Assembly: GCA_030046135.1 (NCBI GenBank)
Contig: JASIEC010000048.1
Location: 1-6,318, forward strand
Source of the DNA: Thermoplasmata archaeon
GTDB taxonomy: Archaea > Thermoplasmatota > Thermoplasmata > Lutacidiplasmatales > UBA184
Direction: 5' to 3'
DNA length: 6,318 nucleotides
In this document: positions 1-6,098 of the stretch, in pieces
Numbering within the stretch: the first letter of the stretch is position 1
Layout: every line of letters starts with the position of its first letter
Position numbers and translations under genes: made by a program
The notes under the pieces: model-generated
The model's database searches: none
The model's input: the letters and a program-made list of their open reading frames with translations, nothing else
What the model was told of the DNA's origin: nothing

Positions 1-1
1 C

Positions 2-1051
2 GGGGCCGGGACGTTCGCCTACGTGACGAGCGCGGCGGCGTCGAATCCCTGCGCCGGGGTCGCGCTCGGACTCCCGACGAACAACAGCAGCTCCGCGCTC
101 GACGCCCCGAGCGCCGCCCCAGCCTCGGCGGCCCCCGCGCCCACGCCGGCGTCCCTGCTCCGTGCGGCCGGAGAGTGGCCGGCGTCCGCCTCCCCGGGCA
201 GCGCCTACTCGCCGTCCGACCCGATCCAGGTCGTCGCGGCGGAGAACTTCTGGGGGAGCCTCATCTCGCAGCTCGGCGGGAACCTGACCCACGTCATCAG
301 CATCATCACCGACCCGAACACCGATCCCCACGAGTACGAGGCGAACGCGACCGACTCTCGGGAGATCGCGAACGCGAAGTACGTGATCGTCAACGGGGTC
401 GGCTACGACGACTGGGCGATCGACGAGTTCGAAGCGAACGACAACTCGAGCCAGGTGCTCCTCAACGTGGGCACCCTGAACGGCGTCAGCGTCACGGGCG
501 GGATCGTGACGGGCAACCCCCACATGTGGTACAACCCCGTCTACGTCAACAACACGGTGGGAGCGATGTACGAGGACCTCGTGGCGATCGCGCCGGGGAA
601 CGCGAGCTATTTCCAGGCCAACTACGCGGCGCTCAACGCGTCGCTCGGGACGCTCTACCACCAGGCCGGCGAAATCCGCAAGGAGCACGCCGGGGCGGTG
701 GTCGCCTCCACGGAGAGCATCTTCGTCTACCTCGCGAACTTCACGGACCTCGACCTCGTCTCGCCTCCCGCGTTCATGGAGGCGATCGCCGAAGGGAACG
801 ACCCACCGGTCCAGAGCGTGGTGACGTTCGAGTGCCAGCTCGAGAGCGGCAAGGTGAGCGTCCTGGTCTACAACCTCCAGACCGTGACCCCGATCACGAC
901 CGAGATGAAGGCGATCGCCGCGGCGAACAACGTCACCTACACGTGGGTCACCGAGACGATCCAGCCTCCCACCTACACGTTCCAGGCGTGGATGAGCTCG
1001 GAGTATCTCTATCTCGCGGATGCGCTGAACGCGTCAAAGCTCGGGTCGTAG
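2..1051 (+). CDS. Zinc/manganese ABC transporter substrate-binding protein (ZnuA/TroA family), 5' end cut by window
   Basis: Extracellular metal-binding component of an ABC importer (cluster A-I, ZnuA/TroA fold), expected to hand Zn2+ or Mn2+ to the permease encoded two genes downstream. Numbering from a GTG at 23: DPHEYE (101-106) and NPHMW (165-169) carry the two conserved His ligands, H103 and H167. The third position, usually His, is Glu in STESIF (E231), followed by NDPP with D260; TETIQP (310-315) matches the usual C-terminal motif. I recall a ZnuA subgroup with this Glu arrangement. The frame stays open to the window edge (GAGTFAY precedes the GTG), so the true start and the signal peptide or membrane anchor probably lie outside. 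Residues 24-60 are an Ala/Pro/Ser-rich linker, typical of archaeal surface-tethered binding proteins. Eleven Asn-X-Ser/Thr sequons suggest N-glycosylation. The ATPase gene starts 6 bases after the stop. Family assignment is strong; metal specificity is unknown. Confidence 0.9.
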   Translation, partial: GAGTFAYVTSAAASNPCAGVALGLPTNNSSSALDAPSAAPASAAPAPTPASLLRAAGEWPASASPGSAYSPSDPIQVVAAENFWGSLISQLGGNLTHVISIITDPNTDPHEYEANATDSREIANAKYVIVNGVGYDDWAIDEFEANDNSSQVLLNVGTLNGVSVTGGIVTGNPHMWYNPVYVNNTVGAMYEDLVAIAPGNASYFQANYAALNASLGTLYHQAGEIRKEHAGAVVASTESIFVYLANFTDLDLVSPPAFMEAIAEGNDPPVQSVVTFECQLESGKVSVLVYNLQTVTPITTEMKAIAAANNVTYTWVTETIQPPTYTFQAWMSSEYLYLADALNASKLGS

Positions 1052-1057
1052 CGGCCG

Positions 1058-1885
1058 GTGATCGACCCCCAGACCCCGTCGCCGAGGGCCCTCGCCGGCC
1101 CCGAGGTCGTCCGCGCCGACCGGCTCGAGGTCGCGTACGGGACCCGCGCCGTTTGGCACGGGGCGACGTTCGCGGTCCGTCGCGGCGAGTTCGTCGCGGT
1201 CATCGGCCCCAACGGAGCCGGCAAGACGACCCTGTTCCGGATGCTGCTCGGGCTCCAGCGCCCCGTCGCAGGAGGTCTCGAGGTGTTCGGCTCGAGCCCC
1301 CGGCGGGGCAACCCGAAGATCGGCTACGTACCGCAGCGGCACTCGATCGACAACGAGACCCACATCGAGTGCGAGAGCCTGGTGCGGATGGGCATCTCGG
1401 GCCATCGCTGGGGGCCCGGGATCGCGCTTCGGACCGAGCGCGAGGCGGCGGAGGAGGCGCTCCGCGCGGTCGGGGCCACCGACCTCGCCCACAAGTCGCT
1501 CGGCTCCCTCTCCGGCGGCGAGCTGCAGAGGATCTTCCTCGCGGAGGCGATGGTCGGCCGGCCCGAGATGCTCCTGCTCGACGAGCCGCTCTCCAACCTC
1601 GACCTGCGGCGGAGCCGCGAGCTGGTGGATCTCGTCGCCGGGCTGGTCCGGTCCCGGACCGTCACCACGCTCCTCGTGGCGCATGACATCAATCCCCTGA
1701 TCCCCTACCTCGACACGGTGATCTACATCGCCAACGGGCGGGTCGCCACCGGGGCCCCCACGGACGTGCTGACGTCGTCGCGGCTGAGCGCCCTCTACGA
1801 CGTGCCGGTCGAGGTGCTGCGGGACTCCCGGGGCAACCTCGTGATCGTCGGCGGGGAGGAAGGGCGCGGCGGAGAGGCCGGATGA
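1058..1885 (+). CDS. Metal ABC transporter ATP-binding protein (ZnuC/TroB type)
   Basis: Cytoplasmic ATPase that powers the metal importer. All ABC motifs are present in 275 residues: A-loop Tyr in VAYG (Y27), Walker A GPNGAGKTT (50-58), Q-loop VPQR (Q93), signature LSGGELQR (151-158), Walker B MLLLDEP (171-177), D-loop SNLD (179-182) and switch His in VAHD (H209). The Q-loop context VPQRHSID resembles the VPQR-x(2)-D pattern of zinc/manganese transporter ATPases. Length is normal for the family, with about 18 extra residues at the N terminus. The GTG start lies 6 bases after the binding-protein stop and lacks a clear Shine-Dalgarno sequence, so translation is probably coupled. The stop overlaps the permease start (ATGA at 1882-1885). 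Function is confident from motifs plus context; the exact metal is inferred only from the neighbours. Confidence 0.95.
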   Translation: MIDPQTPSPRALAGPEVVRADRLEVAYGTRAVWHGATFAVRRGEFVAVIGPNGAGKTTLFRMLLGLQRPVAGGLEVFGSSPRRGNPKIGYVPQRHSIDNETHIECESLVRMGISGHRWGPGIALRTEREAAEEALRAVGATDLAHKSLGSLSGGELQRIFLAEAMVGRPEMLLLDEPLSNLDLRRSRELVDLVAGLVRSRTVTTLLVAHDINPLIPYLDTVIYIANGRVATGAPTDVLTSSRLSALYDVPVEVLRDSRGNLVIVGGEEGRGGEAG

Positions 1886-2772
1886 CGTACTTCAGCTGGA
1901 ACCTGTTCAGCGACCTGCGGCTGATGTGGGCGTACCCGTTCATGCGGAACGCCTTCGAGGCCGGCACGATCATCGCGATCGTCGCCGGGATCGTCGGCTA
2001 CTTCGTCGTCCTCCGCCGCTCGTCGTTCGCGACCCATGCGCTCGGGCACGTGGGGTTCTCGGGCGCCGCCGGGGCGGTCTACCTCGGGTTCAACCCGGTG
2101 TACGGCCTCTTGATGTTCACGATCTCGGGCGCCACCGGCATGGCGCTTCTCGGTCGACGCGCCTCCTCGCGCGACGTGGAGATCGGGACGGTCCTCGCGT
2201 TCATGCTCGGGCTCGGCCTGCTGTTCCTGAGCCTCTACAAGGGCTACGCCACGGAGGCGTACTCGATCCTCTTCGGGGAGGTCCTCGGCATCAGCGCCGC
2301 CCAGGTGTCGTTCACGCTCTGGACGGGCGTGGCCCTCCTCGCCGTCCTCCTCCTCGTGTACCGTCCGCTCCTGTTCGCCTCGCTCGACGAGGACGTCGCG
2401 GAGGCGAAGGGGCTCCCGATGCTCGCGCTCGGGCTCGTGTTCATGGTGTTGCTCGCGGTCACGATCTCGATCGCCGTGCAGGTGATCGGCGTCCTGCTGA
2501 TCTTCGCCCTGATCGTCACCCCCGCCGCGAGCGCGGTCCGCCTCACGAGGCGACCGCTGACGGCCGTTCTGGTCTCGGTCTCGATCGCGATCGTGAGCGT
2601 CTGGGCCGGTCTGTTCGTCTCGTGGTACGAGCCGTACGCCCCGAGCTTCTTCATCGTCAGCATCGCCTTCGGCCTGTACGTTCTCGTGAGGGTCGCCTGC
2701 GGGCTCGCGGCCCGCAGCGCGCCCACGACCGCTTCCTCGCCCGCCGCCGAGCCCGACCCGGCCCCGGGGTGA
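1882..2772 (+). CDS. Metal ABC transporter permease (ABC-3 family, ZnuB/TroC type)
   Basis: Integral membrane channel subunit of the zinc/manganese-type importer. The 296-residue protein shows about eight to nine hydrophobic segments, roughly at 26-44, 51-70, 73-91, 101-119, 144-165, 180-198, 199-218, 227-246 and 252-272. Landmarks of the ABC-3 family are visible: SSFATHALGHVGFSG (47-61) after the first helix, SLDEDVAEAKGLP (167-179), which matches the cytoplasmic loop thought to contact the ATPase, and VIGVLLIFALIVTPAASA (201-218) in a late helix. The C-terminal tail (about 275-296) is low-complexity Ala/Pro/Ser. The ATG overlaps the ATPase stop by 4 bases; GGAGAGG at 1871-1877 could serve as a ribosome binding site. 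It is the last gene of the importer unit and converges on a methyltransferase, with 16 bases between the two stops. Confidence 0.95.
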   Translation: MTYFSWNLFSDLRLMWAYPFMRNAFEAGTIIAIVAGIVGYFVVLRRSSFATHALGHVGFSGAAGAVYLGFNPVYGLLMFTISGATGMALLGRRASSRDVEIGTVLAFMLGLGLLFLSLYKGYATEAYSILFGEVLGISAAQVSFTLWTGVALLAVLLLVYRPLLFASLDEDVAEAKGLPMLALGLVFMVLLAVTISIAVQVIGVLLIFALIVTPAASAVRLTRRPLTAVLVSVSIAIVSVWAGLFVSWYEPYAPSFFIVSIAFGLYVLVRVACGLAARSAPTTASSPAAEPDPAPG

Positions 2773-2788
2773 CGGCCCTCCCCCTCGG

Positions 2789-3373
2789 TCACGCGGCGCG
2801 GGGACCGGCCTCGCCGGGCGCACGGACGACGGCGAGCTCCCGGCCCGGCCACCGACGCGCCGCGAAGAGAGGGGCGAAGCCGAGATCGAGCAGCGTCCGC
2901 CGCAGCTCCTCGACCCGAGAGAAGTCGGCGTAGACGAGCGCGCCCCCCGGGGCGAGGACCCGCCGGATCTCCCGCAACGCCGCGGGCCGCCGGACGAACT
3001 CGGAGTGCTTCGTCTCGACGTGGTGGAGCATCAGGATGGCGAAGACGCAGTCGAAGGAGCGGTCCTCGAACGGGAGCGCGGTCGCGTCGGCCGTCCGCAG
3101 CTCGAGCGTCGGGGGGAGAGGGCCGAGTCGACGCGCCAGGTACCGGCGGGCCGCCTCGAGCTGGCGGGGATCGACGTCGGTGACCGTCAGGCGGCTCGGT
3201 CGGTACCTCTCCTGGAGGAGGGCGGAGAGTCCGCCGCGGCCCGCGCCCAGCTCAAGGAAGCGCCCCCCGAGAGGCGGCTGGAACCCCCCGGCCAGCGATC
3301 GCAGGAGACGGGCCGATCGGCGAGCGTTCGCGAGGTTCACGAAGAAGCGGGCGACGCGGTTCATCTCGCTCAC
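2789..3373 (-). CDS. Class I SAM-dependent methyltransferase (Methyltransf_11-like)
   Basis: Predicted soluble S-adenosylmethionine-dependent methyltransferase of 194 residues; the substrate cannot be read from the sequence. Motif I is FLELGAGRG (39-47), the acidic residue at the end of strand 2 lies in VTDVD (64-68), motif II/III is ADATALPFEDRSFDCVF (95-111), and LREIRRVLAPGGALVYADF (133-151) is the classic post-III region. After motif III comes LMLHHVE, common in small-molecule and lipid methyltransferases. The GTG at 3373 gives the longest form. An ATG three codons inside (3364) begins MNRVARFFVN and is an equally good start. Upstream, 100 bases separate it from the SDR-like gene on the same strand, with no clear TATA box, so co-transcription with that gene is possible. 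Its stop faces the permease stop. Confidence 0.88.
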   Translation of the reverse strand: MSEMNRVARFFVNLANARRSARLLRSLAGGFQPPLGGRFLELGAGRGGLSALLQERYRPSRLTVTDVDPRQLEAARRYLARRLGPLPPTLELRTADATALPFEDRSFDCVFAILMLHHVETKHSEFVRRPAALREIRRVLAPGGALVYADFSRVEELRRTLLDLGFAPLFAARRWPGRELAVVRAPGEAGPRAA

Positions 3374-3473
3374 GGCCGGTCCCGCCCCCGGTTCCTGCCC
3401 GCCCGACCTCGCCCTGCGGAGCGATCGGCCTCGGCTCGATCACGGGCCCGGTTCCGTCCGTGCGGCCCCGATG

Positions 3474-4139
3474 TCATGCGGAGAGCGCGTTGATCTCGCG
3501 CGTTCCAACGTACGGCGACGGCGCTCCCCGCTGGACCACGTGGATCATCGCACGGCCCACCTTTTCGGTGGTTGTGAGCGAGTTCGGGGCCAGCGCCGCC
3601 ATCAGCAGGACGATCGGAGAGAGGACGGCGTAGAGGACCCGGTACCCTCGGGTCTTCGACCGGATCCCGTGGAGCGGTCGGATGACGCCCGGCCGGAACA
3701 TGTACGCCGCCTTGAACGGGAGGCGGAGGAGGGCGTTCTCGGTGCTCCCCTTCACCCGGGCCCACATGCTCGAGCCGCGCTCGGTCGAATCGGTGCCCGC
3801 CCCCGAGACATAGACGAAGGTGAGGCCGGGGTCGAGCCTCGCGAGCCGAGCGGCCACCGAGACCGTGAGGTCGTACGTGACCCGGCGATAGTCGGCCTCG
3901 CCGAGCCCCACCGACGAGATCCCGAGGCAGAAGAACCCCGCGTCGAACCCGACCAGCTGGTCCTCGACCGAGGCGAGATCCGTGAGGTCCTCTCGGACGA
4001 GATCCCGTAGCTTCGCGTGGCTGACTCCCGTCGGACGGCGCCCGACCGCGAGCACCGACTCGACCGTGGGGTCGAGGAGGCACTCGCGAAGGACGCCCTG
4101 GCCGACCATGCCGGTGGCCCCGAAGAGGAGGACCCGCAC
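3474..4139 (-). CDS. Atypical SDR / NAD(P)-binding epimerase-like protein
   Basis: Predicted cytoplasmic Rossmann-fold protein of 221 residues, close to the atypical short-chain dehydrogenases often annotated as NAD-dependent epimerase/dehydratase family. The dinucleotide-binding motif is GATGMVGQG (7-15) on the first strand, and GRRP (33-36) after strand 2 suggests NADP preference. FFCLGISS (69-76), YVSGAGTDST (110-119), MWARVKGSTE (125-134) and AYMFRPGVIRP (145-155) match conserved blocks I remember from this family. The catalytic Lys of the SDR YxxxK motif is likely K130, but Trp126 stands where Tyr is expected, so a conventional oxidoreductase mechanism is doubtful. The GTG start gives an immediate beta-strand, as is usual for the family. 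A TATA-like island about 28 bases upstream fits a leaderless transcript. Substrate unknown. Confidence 0.87.
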   Translation of the reverse strand: MRVLLFGATGMVGQGVLRECLLDPTVESVLAVGRRPTGVSHAKLRDLVREDLTDLASVEDQLVGFDAGFFCLGISSVGLGEADYRRVTYDLTVSVAARLARLDPGLTFVYVSGAGTDSTERGSSMWARVKGSTENALLRLPFKAAYMFRPGVIRPLHGIRSKTRGYRVLYAVLSPIVLLMAALAPNSLTTTEKVGRAMIHVVQRGAPSPYVGTREINALSA

Positions 4140-4163
4140 GGTCTCCCCCAGCGCCCCTCCTCG

Positions 4164-4174
4164 CAGATAGCGTA
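4164..4174 (-). promoter_or_regulatory. Putative TATA-like promoter of the SDR-like gene
   Basis: On the minus strand this island reads close to TACGCTATCTG, an AT-richer patch in very GC-rich DNA. It is centred about 28-30 bases before the GTG at 4139, the distance expected between an archaeal TATA box and a leaderless start codon. The match to the TATA consensus is weak and rests on position more than sequence. Confidence 0.3.
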
Positions 4175-4199
4175 CGCGCGGGGGCGACTCCCCTTGGGA

Positions 4200-4239
4200 G
4201 GGAACCGCGGGACCGTCCTTGCCCTCTCCCGCGGTCCCC
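4200..4239. repeat. Imperfect inverted repeat (hairpin) between hypothetical and SDR-like genes
   Basis: ACCGCGGGA at 4204-4212 pairs perfectly with TCCCGCGGT at 4227-4235 across a 14-base loop. After one mismatch, three further pairs extend the stem at 4200-4202 with 4237-4239. It sits in the 159-base gap after the hypothetical gene and before the SDR-like gene on the minus strand. No T-run follows on that strand, so a classic intrinsic terminator is unlikely. A small adjoining palindrome (CTCCC/GGGAG, 4188-4200) overlaps its edge. Confidence 0.5.
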
Positions 4240-4281
4240 GGCCCGCGCGGCGGATCGGCCTGGGGGACGGCGGGGAGTCCC

Positions 4282-4295
4282 GGGGCGAGCGCCCC
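4282..4295 (-). terminator. Possible short GC hairpin just past the hypothetical gene's stop
   Basis: GGGGCG at 4282-4287 and CGCCCC at 4290-4295 are perfect complements around an AG centre. They begin 3 bases beyond the stop codon of the minus-strand hypothetical gene. The position suits a transcript end or a 3' stabilising hairpin, but there is no T-tract, and short GC palindromes are common at this base composition. Confidence 0.25.
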
Positions 4296-4298
4296 AGA

Positions 4299-4709
4299 TC
4301 ACTCGGGTTCGCGTCGGAGGAGCACGGCCCGGTAGCCGCTGGGGACCCCGGCGAGGAGGACCGGTTGCGAGCCGCCGAGCCGCGCCGGATCGGTCGAGAG
4401 TTCGAGGTTCAGCTTCCCCGCGCCGGCCTCGATCCCCGCTCGCAACTCGTCGGCGAACCGTCGCAGATCGCCGGTCCGGACCTTCTCCCGCAGGACGTGG
4501 AGCTGCCGCTCGGTGAGGGAGGTGGTCACGTCCACCGCATGGGCAAAGACGGTGACCGTGACCTCGGGTTCGTGGATCTCGGCGTGGGAGCGGAACAGCT
4601 CGGTTCCGAGCGCGACATCGCGAACCGCCGCGAAGACGCGGAATCGGAGGCGCTCCCGGTCCCGAAGGACCCGGATCTGCTCCTTCCGGTGCTGGAGTTC
4701 CTCGTCCAC
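4299..4709 (-). CDS. Hypothetical small soluble protein, unknown function
   Basis: I do not recognise this 136-residue protein. It has no signal peptide, membrane segment or cysteine, and no Met besides the initiator. The first ~30 residues are highly charged and helix-prone (MDEELQHRKEQIRVLRDRER), possibly a short coiled coil. A probable beta strand follows at 48-61 (VTVTVFAHAVDV), then a long amphipathic helix at about 66-95, a strand at 99-106 (KLNLELST) and a C-terminal strand region at 116-133. No catalytic motif stands out. GC-rich third codon positions, a sensible residue mix and a fit between flanking minus-strand genes support it being real. The GTG at 4709 is the only usual start in this part of the frame. 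An AT island (CTTTAGG) about 33-39 bases upstream could be its promoter. Function cannot be inferred. Confidence 0.65.
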   Translation of the reverse strand: MDEELQHRKEQIRVLRDRERLRFRVFAAVRDVALGTELFRSHAEIHEPEVTVTVFAHAVDVTTSLTERQLHVLREKVRTGDLRRFADELRAGIEAGAGKLNLELSTDPARLGGSQPVLLAGVPSGYRAVLLRREPE

Positions 4710-4740
4710 GTCGGTGCCCGGGGTCGGAACCCTCGGGCGG

Positions 4741-4748
4741 CCTAAAGG
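4741..4748 (-). promoter_or_regulatory. Putative TATA-like element (CCTTTAGG) upstream of the hypothetical gene
   Basis: An AT island between the minus-strand methyltransferase (stop at 4792) and the hypothetical gene (start at 4709). It is centred about 35 bases before the start, leaving a leader of roughly 10 bases if it acts as an archaeal TATA box. Its CTAAAG core recurs at 5526-5531. No factor-binding evidence exists in the sequence beyond position and composition. Confidence 0.3.
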
Positions 4749-4791
4749 TGCCCGACCCGGCCCGGACCGCCGTGCCGACGAGTCGGACCGC

Positions 4792-5466
4792 TCAGCGGGG
4801 CGGAGGCTGGGGGGACCGCCGGCGCTCGAGCAGCCCGTGGTAGCTGGAGAGCGCGCCCCGACGGCCGCGTTCGAACTCGGTCCTCAGGAACAGGAACTCC
4901 GGCTCGAACGCGAGGGCGGTCTCCTCGACCGAAGGACGATGCGGGGGACCGAAGTTCCGGGTGGATTCGCGCGCCACCCAGGAGACGAGATACCTCCCGC
5001 CCGGCCGGAGCACCCGGCCGAGCTCTCGCGAGTACGCCCGACGGAGCCGCACCGGGATCGTGTGATAGCAACCCCGGTCGACGACGCCCTCGAGCGAACG
5101 GGAGCCGAACGGGAGCCGCAGCGCGTCCCCTTCGCGGAAGTCGATCGAGAGGCGGGCGCGAGCCGCCCGACGACGGGCGACCGCGATCGCCGCCGGCGCG
5201 AGATCGAGGCCACGCACCCGAAAGCCGGAGCGGGCCAGGAACAGCGCGTTCGTCCCGGCTCCGCAGCCGACGTCGAGCACGCGGTCGCCACGACGCAGCC
5301 AGCCCTCGTCCACGCCGCGTTCGATCCAGGGGGCCGGTCGATCGGAGAACCAGGGGAGATCCCGATAGGGCGTGGTCTCGTACATCGCCCGCCACTGGCG
5401 TCGCAGCGTCGCGGGAACGCCCGGACGGCGCGCGAGGCTGGCCGACCGTCGCGGGACCCGCGCCAT
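4792..5466 (-). CDS. Class I SAM-dependent methyltransferase (Methyltransf_25 / TPMT-TehB-like)
   Basis: Predicted soluble methyltransferase of 224 residues. It shows YRDLPWFSDRPAPW (34-47), the aromatic N-terminal signature of thiopurine/tellurite-type methyltransferases, then motif I VLDVGCGAGT (63-72), the acidic ribose-binding residue in GLDLA (D88), EGDALRLPF (112-120), VDRGCYHTIP (129-138) and LGRVLRPGGRYLVSW (149-163). The DRGCxHxIP block is characteristic of this subgroup, whose members methylate small thiols, metalloids or other xenobiotics; the substrate here is unknown. The ATG at 5466 adds an Arg-rich leader of about 24 residues. An internal ATG at 5385 (Met28) would cut into the conserved W-x(2)-MY segment, so the longer form is preferred. 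It is divergent from the DUF4760-like gene, and AT-rich GCTAAAGC at 5525-5532 lies between them. The next minus-strand gene starts 82 bases past its stop. Confidence 0.88.
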   Translation of the reverse strand: MARVPRRSASLARRPGVPATLRRQWRAMYETTPYRDLPWFSDRPAPWIERGVDEGWLRRGDRVLDVGCGAGTNALFLARSGFRVRGLDLAPAAIAVARRRAARARLSIDFREGDALRLPFGSRSLEGVVDRGCYHTIPVRLRRAYSRELGRVLRPGGRYLVSWVARESTRNFGPPHRPSVEETALAFEPEFLFLRTEFERGRRGALSSYHGLLERRRSPQPPPR

Positions 5467-5524
5467 GGAGCCGTCAGGACTCCCGACCTCTTCAGCGTGC
5501 AGGCGGCGCCCACCGGCCCGACGA

Positions 5525-5532
5525 GCTAAAGC
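5525..5532. promoter_or_regulatory. Putative TATA-like element (GCTAAAGC) in a divergent gene gap
   Basis: An AT island in the gap between the methyltransferase start (5466, minus) and the DUF4760-like gene (plus). For the plus gene it would place transcription start near 5553-5558, about 10-15 bases before the ACG at 5568 that would restore the full membrane helix. For the minus gene it would give a leader of about 35 bases. It shares the CTAAAG core with the island at 4741-4748. Confidence 0.3.
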
Positions 5533-5624
5533 CGCGGAGGCAACTCGGCGCGGTCGGGGCCACCCGGACGTTCGACGTCACCACGCTCACCGCGGCCGCC
5601 ACGTGGGCGATCGCGATCGGGACC

Positions 5625-6098
5625 GTGGTCCTCCTGTGGTGGCAGGTCCGGGTCGCGCAGCGTCTGAACAGCGCGAACGCGGTCCTCTCGCTCCGGGAGC
5701 GGTTCGACTCGCCCGCGCTGCGACGGCGCCGACGGGTGCTCGCCGAGCGACTGCTCGCCGGGCGACACGACGACATCACCAACCTCGAGGTCCCCGCGTT
5801 CTTCGAACTGATCGGATCGCTCACGCATGCTCGGGTCCTCAACCGCGACCTCGTCTGGGAAGCGTTCGGCACGTGGATCAGCGGCTACTACCACGCCCTA
5901 CGCTCCCCGGTCGACGTGATCGGGCGGGCCCGGACGGCGCTCAAGGACCCGCTCATCATGCACGAGTTCGAGTGGGTGTCGGGGATGGTCGAGCAGATGG
6001 ACCGGAAGAGGATCGGCCAGGAGACCGACCTCGAGGATGCCACGCGCGAGGAGTCGGCGTCACTGCTCCGTCGCGAGGCCGACCTCGACGTCGACTGA
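5625..6098 (+). CDS. Membrane-anchored DUF4760-like protein; start uncertain, likely begins further upstream
   Basis: From the GTG at 5625 the product has 157 residues. After a hydrophobic start (VLLWWQVRVAQ) comes a cytosolic helical domain with ALRRRRRVLAERL (31-43), VPAFFELIGSLTHARVL (56-72), LVWEAFGTWISGYYHAL (76-92) and IMHEFEWVSGMV (111-122). This pattern matches what I recall of DUF4760: one N-terminal membrane helix followed by a helical domain with FFE-x-IG and a W-x(4)-GYY-like block. Function is unknown; the C-terminal ~30 residues are acidic. The frame continues open upstream and encodes TAAATWAIAIGTVVLLWW, a full membrane helix that the GTG at 5625 would cut in half. No ATG, GTG or TTG lies in frame between 5463 and 5625. 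An ACG at 5568 would give FDVTTLTAAATW, so an unusual start codon or a base error is likely. Confidence 0.72.
   Translation: MVLLWWQVRVAQRLNSANAVLSLRERFDSPALRRRRRVLAERLLAGRHDDITNLEVPAFFELIGSLTHARVLNRDLVWEAFGTWISGYYHALRSPVDVIGRARTALKDPLIMHEFEWVSGMVEQMDRKRIGQETDLEDATREESASLLRREADLDVD

Noticed and set aside
175..1686. 503-codon plus-strand open frame over the binding protein and ATPase genes
   Set aside because: Arg/Gly/Pro-dominated translation without domains, out of frame with two genes that carry clear family motifs; an artefact of high GC.
2769..2792. GTGAC/GTCAC inverted repeat over the convergent stop codons
   Set aside because: Only 5 bp, and largely a consequence of two facing TGA stops; no T-run, so not called as a bidirectional terminator.
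1795..2823. 342-codon minus-strand open frame opposite the permease
   Set aside because: Extremely charged low-complexity translation (runs of Asp, Arg, Glu, His), a typical antisense shadow of a hydrophobic membrane protein gene.
3374..3473. Possible promoter or operator in the 100-base gap before the second methyltransferase
   Set aside because: Only a CCCGGTTCC direct repeat (near 3387 and 3447) and a 5-bp GATCG/CGATC dyad; no TATA-like island at the expected distance.
3036..4010. 324-codon plus-strand open frame opposite the methyltransferase and SDR-like genes
   Set aside because: Spans two genes with strong motifs on the other strand, has Arg-rich composition and no domain.
4513..5529. 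338-codon plus-strand open frame opposite the hypothetical and methyltransferase genes
   Set aside because: No motif, Arg/Pro-rich, and antisense to a clear methyltransferase.
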